NCBI RefSeq assembly: GCF_017591435.1
Contig: NC_059295.1
Span: forward strand, 41,769,782-41,833,781
Direction: 5' to 3'
Length of the DNA: 64,000 bases
Source of the DNA: Portunus trituberculatus
Taxonomy: Eukaryota > Arthropoda > Malacostraca > Decapoda > Portunidae
Shown here: piece by piece, positions 12,261 through 23,986 of the stretch
Layout of the letters: each line of letters begins with the position of its first letter
How positions within the stretch are numbered: position 1 is the first letter of the stretch
The notes under the pieces: generated by a model
The model's input: the letters and a program-made list of their open reading frames with translations, nothing else
The model's database searches: none
Told to the model about the DNA's origin: nothing
Program-made: the position numbers and the translations under genes

Positions 12261-12306
12261 AGACAAGACAAGACAAGACAAGACAAGACAAGACAAGACA
12301 AGACAA
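12175..12306 (+). repeat. (GA)n then pentanucleotide (GACAA)n
   Basis: GA run 12175-12258 followed by about nine or ten GACAA/AGACA units to 12306. The pentamer lies at the 3' end of the minus-strand LINE remnant next door and may be its terminal repeat. Confidence 0.95.
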
Positions 12307-13527
12307 ATTTATTTATGCTCAGACTTTGACAAAAGTATGGAGCACAGCTCCCTTACAATAAACATCTCAGAGTATCCAAAACTCTCTTACACATTATCTA
12401 AAAATAGAAAGTACAGACTTGATAAATAATGCTGCTCTACGTTGTATCGTGTATCTGTTATTTTGCAATAACTCCACAAATTTGTACCTGTTTTGACTAT
12501 TTCTGTAATACATGGGCAAATACTTTATCCTAAGTTGTGTAATTTCTTGATTGTTACATTCTAATAACACATGATACTCGTCTCCTATTACATTATTATT
12601 ACATTTATCACAAGTCCTTTCCTCTCTTGGAATTCTGTTATACCTACCAGTCGCAATTGGTAATCTGTGATTGTTAGTTCTTAGTCAACATAGAGAAAAT
12701 CAAGATAGTTTTGGCAATTTTACTAAATAACTTTCTATGGCAAAATTATCTTTATAAGAAACATAAGTATTACATGAAGATTTACTACGTAATAATGAGC
12801 GCCATTCAGTTATCCATTGATCCTTAACATTTCTCTCAAAAACATGTCTCAACCATACGTAGTTATTTACATCTTGACAAATCCATACACCCGATAGACC
12901 CGAACTATTCAACAATGTTCTTATGTAGCTCAACCATGGTGATTTGAATGTGTTTTCATTATACAACTTCAAAAGACATTGATACATCACATAACATAAT
13001 TTCACTTGTTTGCCAGTCAGCAGCCTAGACCAATAATTCAACATTCTTGTTTTTATATGTACACTGACAGGATACTTACCCAACTCTCCATATACCATTG
13101 CATTACACGTAGTCTTACGAACATTCAGGATGTGTTTAAAAAATGTGACTTGAACATTTTCTACATCTTTGGAGGTATCAAATCCCCAAATCTCACAACC
13201 ATATGTAATAACTGGTAACACCATAAACAACTCTAGTTGGAGATCAATTGGTAAATCAAACTTTCTACATTTGGCAATTAGACTGTACATAGCTCTTCTT
13301 CCTTGCTGGCAAAGTTGTGTTTGACACAATTTAAAACTTCCGTTGTAATTCATAATAACACCTAAATATTTATACTCATCAACGATTTCAATATTCTCCT
13401 TTAAGTTGAAAGTTAAAATTTCCTACTTCACATTTTTCCTTTGAAAATATAGTAATTTTGGTCTTTTTACAATTAATGTCAAGCTTCCATTTCTCACAAT
13501 AATTTTCCACAGGTTTAAGAGCATTAC

Positions 13528-13530
<3 letters not shown>
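12307..13530 (-). mobile_element. LINE remnant of a different clade, minus strand
   Basis: A 5'-truncated non-LTR element whose ORF2 ends in a Cys/His zinc-finger-like block. Downstream of the stop, about 90 bp of 3' UTR leads into TTGTC pentamer repeats on the sense strand. The 5' edge coincides with the GA run at 13531. Confidence 0.68.
12394..13500 (-). pseudogene. LINE ORF2 C-terminal half: RT thumb, connector and zinc-finger-like end
   Basis: The frame enters at about 13500 with RT thumb sequence (ENYCEKWKLDINCKKTKI), shifts near 13355, and continues as a 217-residue open stretch (12700-13353) with LPVITYGCEIWGF, MVYGELGKYPV and MLNYWSRLL. After another frame break near 12690 come TNNHRLPIATGRYNRIPREE, a CDKC pair and GDEYHVLLEC, ending at TAA 12394-12396. 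NHRLPI...GRY..IPR..R.C..C...GDE.H is a recurrent C-terminal pattern in LINE proteins with a Cys-rich end. It is clearly different from the (AC)n families. The palm FADD box is absent, so it is 5'-truncated. Confidence 0.72.
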
Positions 13531-13599
<69 letters not shown>

Positions 13600-13653
13600 G
13601 AAAATTAAACTGCTTGCTTGTCTTTCTGTCTCTCTCTCTCTCTCTCTCTCTCT
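13531..13653 (+). repeat. (GA)n and (TC)n microsatellites
   Basis: GA run 13531-13598 and TC run about 13629-13653, separated by 30 bp. They are inverted relative to each other and could pair. Confidence 0.97.
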
Positions 13654-14019
13654 TGCTGATTTCAAGGTTAATTTTGTAGTATTGCTGAGCAGGAAAATAA
13701 ATATCTGAGGGAGAAGTTAATAAAAAAAACAAAATGAGATAAAAGGAAAGAGAATGTGAGGAGAGTTAAACTATATAAACATGAGGGAGGTAAGATTGTA
13801 TGATTGGTCCCTGGCTGTTTTATTCTTTTATGAATTGTTGCATGAGGAATTTAACAGCGAAAGTAGGAAATTTTGTGGTGCGAGCCTGATAATGAATAGG
13901 TTGTGCTTTCATGTTTGTTTGCAGATAAAACAAAGTTGAAGATTCTTCTAAAAATAGTGGCTCAGTAAATTAGGGGTTAGGTAAGATGATGGGTTTGAGA
14001 GAGGAAAGAAGTGAAGTAG
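13654..14019 (+). other. No recognisable feature
   Basis: AT-rich, purine-skewed sequence without an open frame, inverted repeat or motif that I can assign. Confidence 0.5.
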
Positions 14020-14590
14020 ACCTTTAATAGTCAAATAGTTAATGGGGGTGAGAAAATAGAGAATGTGAAAAAGGTTAGGTATCTGAAAATAGTGTTATGT
14101 AAACACAGTTCAGGAAAAGAGAAATAACAGAGAGTATTATGAAAGGTAGGCATGCCAAGGGATTCCTTGTAAACTAACATGAAGGAAAGATGTTTGTCAG
14201 AATGCAAAGAGGGTTTTAACAAATAATATTGTCCTGTCAGCATTGACACAAGAATGAAAGACTGGAACATGAAATAGGGCACTCCAACCGGGAATTAGTG
14301 TTAAAGAGACAAGTTATCTGAAGGAGGCATATGTAGTGGCAGAGAAAACAATGGAAATAGGTGTTAAAATTGTGGTTTGTAGATCTGTGCAAATGAAGTG
14401 ATAGAATGAATGACCTGAAATACACAAATATGATGTGGCCTTTTTGGAAATGTGATGACTGAAGAGATTGTAAAATGGAATAGTGCTTCAGTAAACAAAA
14501 AGAGATTCTGTGAATAAAGACAAATGGAGGTTCCTCTGAAATGGGTACCCTTTTGGAAATGAAGTTTCAGAGATATAGCTGAATTATACA
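14020..14590 (+). pseudogene. Old, heavily mutated LINE ORF2 remnant (third LINE clade)
   Basis: Short plus-strand stretches resemble the region after the RT in a LINE group with NGE.IE.V..FKYLG..LCKH...EGEI.ER..KGR...GSL spacing. Here one can read GEKIENVKKVRYLK, IVLCKHSSGKE and SIMKGRHAKGFL, and later a GLFGNV piece where related proteins have WFGHV. Stops are frequent and no frame is open. The call rests on spacing and partial matches, so it is tentative. Confidence 0.4.
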
Positions 14591-14755
14591 TAGCACTAAC
14601 TTATAAGTACATATTGATATTTTACAGTACAAACATGTCCAAATTTCTTTGGTATGTTATTTACCAAAAACTCTATGATTATTTAACATCTTTCTATAAA
14701 ATCCAAAAAAGAATACCCACATAATATTCATCTATGTTGAATTCCCTTTTCTTAC

Positions 14756-14906
14756 TGTGTTATATTTTCCTTGGCTCTACTACATGTAATATTCCCTTCA
14801 TCAGATTTATCATGCTGTGGTCCTCTTAGGGCACCATTGATTACATCAGGGATGGCTTCTGGATTATCCAACCTTCTTTCAATTGTAGACCAAGACTCAC
14901 TTTTTC
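14756..14906 (-). CDS. PTP gene exon following the catalytic domain
   Basis: A 151-bp open segment with AG before it (ATTCCAG|GA) and GTAAG after it (ACACA|GTAAGA). Its first two bases complete the glycine codon left by the exon at 35293, which supports the join. It reads KSESWSTIERRLDNPEAIPD, then VINGALRGPQHDKSDEGN, a hydrophilic tail with no catalytic residue. If the donor is not used, TAA follows at once (14752-14754), so this could instead be the last coding exon. The exon-like borders and phase match are visible; the link across 20 kb is inferred. Confidence 0.6.
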
Positions 14907-15204
14907 CTGGAATATAATTAGAACTTACATTGTGAAAAGGCTAGTTTTCAGACTAAGGTTGCAAAAAGAAAAAATTAAAAGAAAATGGTGTAAGATTAAT
15001 TTAATTTCAGTTTCTTTATGTTCCCTTCTTAAGGGATAGACAGGTGAAAGGAAGAAGTCATGAGAATGTAATTGATGTAAAAATGTATATTTAACATTTT
15101 TATAATGTGTTTTGTAATTAGTGCATATTTGTTGTTGTGTATTCTTTCATACTATGATATTGGCAATCAAAATAGTTTCTTGTTTAAATGCAGTAATGTA
15201 AATA
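14907..15204 (-). other. Intron sequence, no feature seen
   Basis: AT-rich sequence upstream of the exon at 14906. A pyrimidine-poor acceptor region is visible but nothing else. Confidence 0.5.
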
Positions 15205-16045
15205 CAGTGGAGACTCAATAATCAAACTTAATTAATTCCAAATGGTTGTTCAAGTATTAAAAAGTTCAACTATTGATACCTATAAATCAGGTAATTCATT
15301 CTAACCATTGCCAAACATCAGTTCAGAAAAAATCCAATGTAAATATTCTTATAATATTGATTTGTACTAACTGTAAGTGAAGGCTGGTGATGGATAATGT
15401 AAAAGAAAGGGAAAAAAATCATCACTGGAGTCAGTGGTAGTATCAGAAATAAGATCACGATGCAGCAGCTAGCCTTCGCACAAGTTATGTCCTCTGACAA
15501 AGACTCACCAACCGTTTATCCACACACTCAACGATTTTTCCATTTCTTCCACTGCCGCAGGTCACTTAAATTGCTTTTTTCACACCAGTCGCCATATCAA
15601 CTCCCTTAATGACCTCCTTCTTCTTCAGTATTGTGGCTGCTGTACATTTAGCCATACAATACTCAGCTACAAGATCGGTTATTCTCTCTCCTTTCTCATA
15701 TTTATCAATAATCTCCTTTTTCTTTTCAATGGTCATCACTACATTCTTTCTTGTAGGCTTATTCTCACCACCAACCACTCTTCAGTGCCATTGTAAGCTT
15801 CTAAATGAAAAAACCCTCCAGAGAGAAAACGCAGGACTATGTTATTCCTACAACTGCGGAGGATCAACTGGCTGCAGTGGCCTGGTGGGGCACGTGCAGG
15901 CAGCAGGAAGGGAAAGATCCTTTGTTTACAGTCACATGAATGGATGTTTGACTAACAGGTATTTTTTTTAGTATTAAGTTGAACTTTTGCATTTGACCAT
16001 TGAAAAGTTAGATTATTTAGACGTTCGAGTATTGAGTCTCCACTG
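15205..16045 (-). mobile_element. Tigger/pogo-type element, 841 bp, TA target duplication
   Basis: Terminal inverted repeats begin CAGTGGAGACTCAAT at 15205 and close ATTGAGTCTCCACTG at 16045. TA lies on both outer sides (15203-15204 and 16046-16047). It is much shorter than an autonomous Tigger because only the first part of the transposase remains. It is related to the element at 10603-11827. Confidence 0.88.
15420..15791 (-). pseudogene. Tigger-type transposase N-terminal fragment
   Basis: Minus-strand frame from an ATG near 15791, with a CENPB-type helix-turn-helix at 15566-15778: NKPTRKNVVMTIEKKKEIID, GERITDLVAEYCMAKCTAAT, ILKKKEVIKG. The first helix-turn-helix is well kept. The second is only hinted at between 15420 and 15545, and the DDE domain is gone. 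Confidence 0.78.
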
Positions 16046-16202
16046 TATTTGAAAATTAGTATAAAAATCCAATAAAATTATTGTTCATGAGAATGAACCT
16101 GGTAGACCTACTATTGAAGAGAAACTCAAGTGATTAATTCATTTGACCCCACAGATGATAGCTTATTCAACATTTAACTGAAAGTGTTCTTTCAAGTAAG
16201 TA

Positions 16203-17106
16203 CAGTAATACTGCGCTTAATGAACATTCGTCTAACAAATTTCCGCTTTAACATATTATATAAAGTTAGACCAAAAAGTTCGCATAACGTACAACCACAT
16301 CCGTTTCAGCGAATTTTCTGGGTTTGAATTTGCCAGGTGAGGGACCAAACATGGCAGCTTAGCTGTGATTGGCTGGCTTCTCGCCTCTGTCTCTAGCGCT
16401 CCTGGAGCTGGATCCAAGATTCTTTAACAATCTCAGAGCAACCTCCTGCCGCAAAATGGCTTCCATGAACGCTTGGAGGGACAGTGACGAGGTTGCTATC
16501 AGGTTGCTGGGAACACCACCTCTGGAGGTGGTGTTACTGTCTTATATATATGCATTTATATTCACAAAACAACATTTCTATTAGCTTATTACTAATTATT
16601 ACTAATGAAATCCCACGGTATTTCATCAGTAATTCACTATCACTCAGTGCCACAGAGTCGAGGTTATCCTCATGGCATGAGCATATATGAATACTATGAT
16701 ATGATATCCATTATAGCAGGCAATAGAGGAGTGGAAACATAAATTTAATATCGTGGTGAAAGACAACATGCAGACTAAAAGGGTCACAAGAAGAAGAAGC
16801 GGCCGAGTCACCGCAAGTCTCCGCTTCGTCTGTGGCCATCTTATCTCTGCTTTATTTTTTGGTATTCCATGTAAGATTTCATTTTATGCATTACAAAACA
16901 ATCCTTTCTTGGGGACAAGGTTTATAAAAAGCTAATAGAAAAACAAATAATTTTTTTTAACCCATGTGGTATGTTGGGGACCAGCTCAGAACGCATCCCC
17001 CCTATTTTGATTATTTCCTTTGGGAAAATTACATCCGCTTAACGAATTTCCATTCTGCGAACAGCTTTGACATCCCCTATCCTATTCGTTAAGCGGAGTA
17101 TTCCTA
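16203..17106 (+). mobile_element. MITE family alpha, copy 1 (904 bp, TA duplication)
   Basis: The ends CAGTAATACTGCGCTTAATG and, inverted, TAGGAATACTCCGCTTAACG form terminal repeats flanked by TA (16201-16202, 17107-17108). There is no transposase. An imperfect palindrome around ATGAAATCCCACGGTATTTCA lies near 16604-16626. Related copies are at 26578-27962 (reverse orientation) and 49240-50765. The termini resemble Tigger ends (GCTTAACGAA), so mobilisation by a pogo-type transposase is likely. Confidence 0.82.
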
Positions 17107-17164
17107 TACACACCAAACCATTTGAGGGAGTTGGTGGTGATAACTGGATAGCCTGGTCTATATA

Positions 17165-17669
17165 CAGTGGTACCTTGAGATACGAGCTGCCCATGATACA
17201 AGTTTTTTGAGATACAAGCTACAATTTGGTCATTTTTTTAGTTTGGGATACAAGCTATAGTCAGTGGCTCGGTGCATTGGCCCAGTTTCAGTTGAGCTAG
17301 TATCTGTGTTTCCCATGGATCTCATGCACTGCAATTGTTATCATTTTCACACTATTTACTGACTTTTTTCTTTTTTTTTGTGTAAGGGAAGTGCAGTTTT
17401 AATTCATGTTTAATGTTTATGTCTGAATGGTGGCTGCATCACTCGTCCTCCTCCTCCTCCTCCTCTACCATTTACCACCATTAGCCAAATATGTGTATCT
17501 CCAAGGTAAGAACACTGAATAAACTTTTGATTGTATTTCATATATTTTCATACATTGATAAAAATATGCATGTGAATGTAACTGAAAAGGCAAAACTAAT
17601 TTTTCCTATTTCTGCCTACCTCCTCCACCGATGCTGAAACAAAACTCTACACCGGCTACGGCGGTGCGG

Positions 17670-17721
<52 letters not shown>

Positions 17722-18153
17722 ACTTAAAACTTAATTTATTTAATTAATAATGTTTACAGAATCATTATCGAGCTCTTCTGTGATTATAAGAGCAGCCAGT
17801 CTTCTGTGGGTGATTATATTTGTACACTCCAGCTGATCGACAGTCCCAACTGAGGGTTAGGAATGCAGTAACATCCCATGGAATGCATCCTCCGAAATAA
17901 ATATACTTTATTAGAGTAATTTATATATTTACATTATCTTTAGTTATATTTTATTATGTTTCTGTGCAATGATTATTATTTATTAATACCTTTTTCTTAC
18001 CAGAAAACACCTAAAAAAATAGGGAAGCTCTTTTTGGAGAGGCTGAAACAGATTAATGCCATTTCAATGGAAAAAATTGTTTTGAGATACAAGTTTTTTT
18101 GAGATACGAGCTCCATCATGAAACAAATTAAACTCTATCTCAAGGTACCACTA
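17165..18153 (+). mobile_element. Tigger-type MITE, 989 bp, TA duplication
   Basis: Ends CAGTGGTACCTTGAGATACG (17165) and the inverse, closing GGTACCACTA (18153), flanked by TA. No transposase frame. It contains a TC run (17674-17718). The same termini bound the element at 50839-53442. Confidence 0.85.
17674..17718 (+). repeat. (TC)n microsatellite
   Basis: CT dinucleotide run within the MITE at 17165-18153. Confidence 0.97.
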
Positions 18154-18307
18154 TATTCATATCTCCCCTCACCTTGACAGAAAATGGAGAGGGAAGTTTC
18201 CTTTTTTTTTTTTTTTTGCTGCCTCCTAGAATTCATCATACATCATTTCCTTATAATGAGTGAATGTGCTTGGATCATCTTTCCTATGTACAGTCATGTT
18301 CATGTGG

Positions 18308-18309
<2 letters not shown>

Positions 18310-18357
<48 letters not shown>

Positions 18358-18369
18358 AGTGGGAGTGGG
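18310..18369 (+). repeat. (GA)n then (GAGTGG)n
   Basis: GA run 18310-18353 grading into three GAGTGG hexamers. Confidence 0.96.
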
Positions 18370-19216
18370 AAGTTTTCTTGTATAGGTATGTTTGTGCTGG
18401 TCTCTCAATGTTACTCTATTAACACAAGCACATGTATATACATGTAGACCCAAAAAGTATGGCAGAACTATTAAATAATAAATTCCAGGAAGTCTTTACT
18501 AAGGAATCCAAATTTGAAAGGCCACAGGATAATAAAGAGACCATCTATATGAAAGAGGTTAAAGTTACCAAGCTTAAAATAAAAGACTTAATGAAGGAAT
18601 TGGATGAAGGGAAGGCAATGGGACCGGATGAAGTCTCAGGCAGAATACTGAAAGAATGTAGGGAAGAACTAGCAAGTCCTATATACATCATAAAATGCTA
18701 AATAGAAAATGGAAGAGTACCAGTAGAATGGAAAAGACCTGAGGTGGTTCCCATATATAAGAAAGGAAGAACCTTTAAATTACAGACTGGTATCACTAAC
18801 TTGTATAATATGCAAGATGTGTGAATGAATAATAAAGAAACAATGGATCGAGTTCCTTAAAGACAACAAATTAATATCAAATAGCCAATTTGGTTTTAGA
18901 AAAAGATGGTCGTGTGTAACTAATTTACTGAGTTTCTACTCTAGAATAGTTGATAGAGTACAAGAGAGAGAGGGATGGGTTGACTATTTATTTGGATTTA
19001 AAAAAGGCATTTGACAAAGTGCCACATGCAAGATTACTGTGGAAGTTAGAGGAGAAGGGTGGCTTAAAAGGAAGCACATTGAGATAGATGGAAAGTTATT
19101 TGAGGGGGAGAGAAATAAGGACGGTAGTTAAAGATATGAAGTCCAAGTGGAGAGCAGTAGAAAGCTGAGTGCCACAGGGGTCAGTATTAGCACCAATACT
19201 TTTCCTCATATTTATA

Positions 19217-19298
<82 letters not shown>
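19217..19298 (+). repeat. (TA)n expansion inside the LINE RT
   Basis: The run sits exactly where related copies read CTCATATATATAAACGAC (for example 9364-9382), so it grew from a short TATATA in the coding sequence. Confidence 0.93.
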
Positions 19299-19299
<1 letters not shown>

Positions 19300-19327
19300 G
19301 ACATGCGAGAAGGAGTGAACAGCTACA

Positions 19328-19556
19328 TTTTTTTTTTTTTTTTTTTTTTTTTTTACCATGAGGGCTTTCCACAGGAATTTCTGGGCTAAAGGGGGTACTT
19401 TTTAGGGTACCTCCTATCTCAAAGCCCACCCGCTAGGAAACCGTTGCCCCGAGTGAGGAAGCCCAACCTACACTCGGACCGTGGACAGGATTCGAACCCG
19501 TGCGCTTGGAGATCCCTCGGACCTCAAAGCACGCATGGTTCCACTGTACCATCGCG
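19328..19556 (-). mobile_element. tRNA-derived SINE with poly(A) tail
   Basis: On the minus strand it reads from a tRNA-like head at about 19555 (A-box-like TGGTACAGTGGAACCATGCG; B box GGTTCGAATCC at about 19492) through a non-tRNA body to a poly(A) tail, seen as T27 at 19328-19354. The A- and B-box segments act as an internal RNA polymerase III promoter in such elements. It disrupted LINE H and removed about 11 bp of it. Its tail differs from the (AC)n-tailed SINEs. Confidence 0.8.
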
Positions 19557-20413
19557 GATAATACGAAACTGTGGCGAGTTATAAAGCAAAAAGAGGATTG
19601 TGAAATACTGCAGGAAGACCTAAATAAGATCTGGGAATGATGCAAAAAGTGGAAAATGGAATTCAATGTGGACAAAAGCCATGTCATGAAAATGGGAAAG
19701 AGTGAAAGACGACCCGTGAGAATCTATAAGATGGAAGATGGAGTAGAACTGGTGAAAGTAAAAAGGAAAAGGACTTAAGGAGTGATGATGGAAGAAAACA
19801 ATCAACCGGTAAGCCATATTGAAAAAATTTTCAGAAAGACATATAATTTGCTAAGGAATATTGGAGTAGCATTTCACTACATGGACAAAGAAATGATGAA
19901 GAAATTGATAAGTACTATAATAAGACCCAGATTGGAATATGCAGGAGTAGTGTGAACTCCTCATAAAAAGAAACACATAAGGAAGTTAGAGAGACTACAA
20001 AAAATGGCTACAAGAATGGTTCCAGAATTTGAAGGGATGACTAAAGGCTATGGATTTACCAACCCTGGAACAGAGAAGGGAGAGAGGGGTTCTGATACAA
20101 GTTTATAAATTGATCAATAGAATGGACCAAGTGGATAATGAGACTGATCCTGAGAGAAGAATATGACATTCGAAGCACAAGATCGTATAGTAAAAAGCTG
20201 AGAAAGGGAAGATGTCTGAGAGATGTTAAAAAATGTAGTTTCCCACAAAGATGTGTTGAGACGTGGAAAAGTTTGAGTGAAGAAGTGGTGTCAGCAATGA
20301 GTGTGCCTAGTTTTAAAGAAAAATTGGATAAGTGTAGATACAGAGACGGGGCCACATGAGCATAAAGCCCAGTCCCTGTAAAACTGCAACTAGATAAATA
20401 CACACACACACAC

Positions 20414-23400
20414 AAATATGTCACAAGATGAGCGAATGAAAATTAAGGAGCTTGGAACTGAAGTGAAGGAGAGGAATGACGAAAGAACAGAGGAGGAAAA
20501 GACCAAGTTTTTTTGGAGGATGAGAAATGGGAGGCTAAAGAAGTGGTGGATAAAACAGACGGAATAGGCATTACATGGAAGAATGAGACTAGGAATGGAA
20601 TGAAAGTGACTTACACGAACATGGATGGATTTCTGTCTAAGAGGCTAGAATGTATGGATTACCTAAGAAATAACGAACCGGACATAATGTGTGTAGTGGA
20701 AACAAAGCTAAGGCCCGAAATAAAGCTAGACTGGTTTGTTGTAAAACACTACAAAGTATGGAGAAATGATAGAAAAAATAAAGGAGGTGGTGGTATAATG
20801 GTTCTTACTAAGGAAGATCTGATAGTGAAGGAGGTGAACTATAGTAAGAGAAATGAGGAAGTGATAAGTATGCTTATAACAGATGGCAAGAGGGACATTA
20901 ATATTATAACAGTATACATACCACCCAGAACCAGTGCTTGGGAATATGAACAGTACCAAATGGTGATGAGAAATACTCTAGACAGAATGAAGCAAGAACT
21001 CATCAGAAAGGATAGAGTGATGATAGTTGGAGACTTTAATTGCAAAGAAATAGTGTGGGAAGACTACGAAGTGGTGAACGGTGGTGAGTGGGCAGAAGAA
21101 TTGTTAAAGGTAGCAACAAATAACTTGATGACACAGTGGGTGAGATCACCAACAAGGTGCAGGGGACAAGATGTTGCAGCAAGGTTGGATTTGGTATTTA
21201 CCAGGGAATCTCTAAAAGAGGAAATTGAACATGAATGTCCCTTGGGAAAAGCGATCATGATGTCCTAAGCTTTGAGCTGGATACAGAATTAAGCACGAAT
21301 AAGATTGTGGAACAGGGAGGAAAAATTAAATTATACTAGGGCAAATTATAACCATATAAGGGAGTTCTTTAATGAAATTGACTGGTCCGTGGTATACCAG
21401 GAAAGGGATATGCAATTGAAATACGATAAATTTATGGATTTGTATAACTCTGCTGTGAAAAGTTTGTGCCATATCACAGAAAGAGGACTTTAAATAATAA
21501 ACAGTGGTTTAATAGAAATTGTGAAGAAGCAAAAAGAACAAAGAAAAGGCATGGAAGAAACTTAAGAAAAACAGTGATGTATTATCAAGGAAGTCTACAA
21601 AACAGCAAGGAATAGATATGTTGAAGTAAGGAGAACAGCACAGAAGGAATATGAACAGAGGGTGGTGGAAAACTGTGATAGTGACCCAAAAATGTTTTAC
21701 AAATTCATAAATGGAAAACTAAATAAAAGGGAGGCAATAGAAAAGGTAAAAACGGGAAGAAGTATATGAAGATGCTGGAGATATAGCTGAAATTTTGAAC
21801 GACAACTTTGCAAAGTGTTTACAAAGGAGGAGCATTTTATGGGAGGAAGGCCTACGGAAATAAAGCAAATGCAGGACATCATGGTTACTAAGGAAGATGT
21901 AAGGAAAATTATAAGCAATCTGGATATTAATAAATCAATGGGGCCTGATGGCATATCTGGGAGGTTGCTAAATGAATGTAAGGATCAATTGTTGAACCCA
22001 GTATTTGATATTGTGGAAACCTCCATACGAACAGGATTAGTCCCGAAAGAGTGGAAAAGAGCTGACATTGTGCCTATATATAAGAATGGTAGTAGAATGG
22101 AACCGCTAAATTATAGACCAGTATCGTTGACTAGTATATTGTGCAAGGTATGTGAAGAAGTAATTAAAGCTAAGTGGAGTGAGTATCTAGAAAGTGAAAA
22201 CATTCTGAGTGAAAGGCAGTTTGGTTTCAGAAAAGGAAGATCGTGTATCCAATTTATTATGTTTTTATTCAAGAGTGACTGACATACTACAACATAGAGA
22301 GGGATGGGTGGATGCTATCTACCTGGACTTGAGAAAGGCCTTTGATAAAGTACCACACAATAGACTGATGTGGAAACTAAAGATGATTGGAGGAGTAAAT
22401 GATAAACTAGCAAAATGGATGGAAAATTACTTAATGGGAAGAGAAATGAGAACAGTGGTGAGAGGAAGGAAGTCCGAGTGGAAGAAGGTAACCAGTGGAG
22501 TTCCACAAGGGTCAGTGCTTGGTCCCATCATGTTTTTGATTTATGTTAATGATATGCCAGTAGGAATTGACAGTTACATGAACATGTTTGTGGACGATAC
22601 TAAAATTATGAGGAGAGTAAATAATGTGGAAGATTGTAACAAGTTACAGGAAGATCTTGATAAAATATATGAGTGGAGTAAGGAGTGGCAGATGGAATTT
22701 AATATAGACAAGACCCATGTTATGAAAATGGGAAGAAGTAGATACAGACCAAACAGGGATTACAGGCTGGGTGATGAGAAAATTAAAGAGACCAACGAGG
22801 AGAAAGACTTAGGAGTAACTGCAAAACACTTTGTCACCGGAGAAACACATTAACAAGATATTTGGAAAACATATAACATGCTTCAAAATATTGGCCTTGC
22901 ATTCCACTACCTAGATGAAGGAATGATGAAGAAGATATTATGTACCTTAATAAGACCCCAGTTAGAATATGCAGCTTGTGTCTGGTCACCGCATATGAAG
23001 AAAAATGTGAAGAAGGTGGAAAGGGTACAGAGGCTGGCAACAAGGATGGTACCAGGACTCAGGAGTTAGACTATGAGGAAAGACTGAGGAAGCTGGGGCT
23101 GACCACATTATAAGAGAGAAAACAAGAGGAGACATGATAACTATGTATAAATTGGTGAACAAGATTGACATACTGGACAGAGAGTTGATAAAGGTGACCA
23201 CAAGTAATCATCTCCGAGGACATGGAAAAAGCTAATAAAGACATCTGTCTAAATGACGTGAGAAAATACAGTTTCCGCATCGTAGTATTGATAAGTGGAA
23301 TAAACTGAGCAGTGATGTCGTTGACGCGTGTGTGTCAATCAGATGAAAGAGAGATATGACAGGAGTGGACAAGGAGACAGGACACAGAGAGCTTAGCTCA

Positions 23401-23428
23401 GGCCCTGTAATACACAAATAGGTAAATA
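20414..23428 (+). mobile_element. LINE copy I, family 1, truncated in ORF1
   Basis: It starts after an AC run at AATATGTCACAAGATGAGCG, corresponding to about 4263 in LINE E. It ends at AATACACAAATAGGTAAATAC, followed by a long AC tract. It closely matches LINE E, but is one base shorter than E in many homopolymers. Confidence 0.88.
20513..23397 (+). pseudogene. LINE I ORF2: endonuclease, RT, C-terminal region
   Basis: Endonuclease 20513-21268 with ETKLRPEI, GDFNCKE (catalytic Asp kept) and DLVFTR. A frameshift at the GKSDH position truncates it. Linker pieces are at 21305-21815. RT 21815-22853: GPDGISGRLL, NYRPVSLTS, RQFGFRKGRSC, YLDLRKAFDK, GVPQGSVLGP and FVDDTKI (22587), so the catalytic residues are intact. 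C-terminal region 22878-23397. About eight frame breaks, most of them one-base shortfalls in A, T or G runs relative to LINE E. Confidence 0.83.
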
Positions 23429-23451
23429 CACACACACAAACACACACACAA

Positions 23452-23538
<87 letters not shown>

Positions 23539-23542
23539 CACA
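23429..23542 (+). repeat. (AC)n tract between LINE I and LINE J
   Basis: About 110 bp of AC with a few AAC interruptions. It is both the tail of LINE I and the left junction of full-length LINE J. Confidence 0.97.
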
Positions 23543-23986
23543 CGAGACATGGTCGAGGAAGGACGTAGTGCCGACGCTCTGAACATCAGCTGATCCCCAC
23601 TACCTGTTGTTTGTGTTTGCAGAGGCCTGGGCGAGTAGTGTGGTACTCATTTTCAGGAATACATTGTTAGAAAAGCATGAGTAAGGAAGAGATTACATCT
23701 AAATGCAGGTATGAGACCAGGGAAAGAATGCAAGAAGAGGATGAATATGTTGATGAGGGAGAGGGGGCATTCGGAGGTTTTGATGCAGCAAACATTGCCC
23801 TCCATAAGAGAGTATTAACGTTAAGAGAGAAAATTGGATACATGGATAAAGGAGAGTATGGGAATTAAAGAGAACAAAGAACAGGAAGAAGTTTCAGAAC
23901 ATGAAAGAAAGGCTAAAAAAAGTGGAAGAAAACGAAGCAAAGCTAAGAGCAGAAAACGAGGAACTGAAAAAGGAATTAGCTAAGTA

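Larger units (their letters stand above)
18448..20359 (+). pseudogene. LINE H ORF2 RT and C-terminal remnant
   Basis: RT N-terminus 18448-18701 (MAELLNNKFQEVF, GKAMGPDEVSGRIL), then broken RT palm pieces to about 19200. The segment holding the FADD box is interrupted by the SINE: of the box only GCGGATAATACG remains, at about 19553. C-terminal region to 20359 (YSKKLRKGRC, WKSLSEEVVS). More than six stops or shifts, so a dead copy. Confidence 0.8.
18448..20399 (+). mobile_element. LINE copy H, family 2, with TA expansion and SINE insertion
   Basis: It starts at GACCCAAAAAGTATGGC, ORF2 linker (as at 29279), and is not preceded by AC repeats, unlike most copies. It ends at CAACTAGATAAATACACAC near 20399. 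Inside the RT it holds an 80-bp TA run and a minus-strand SINE. Confidence 0.85.
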
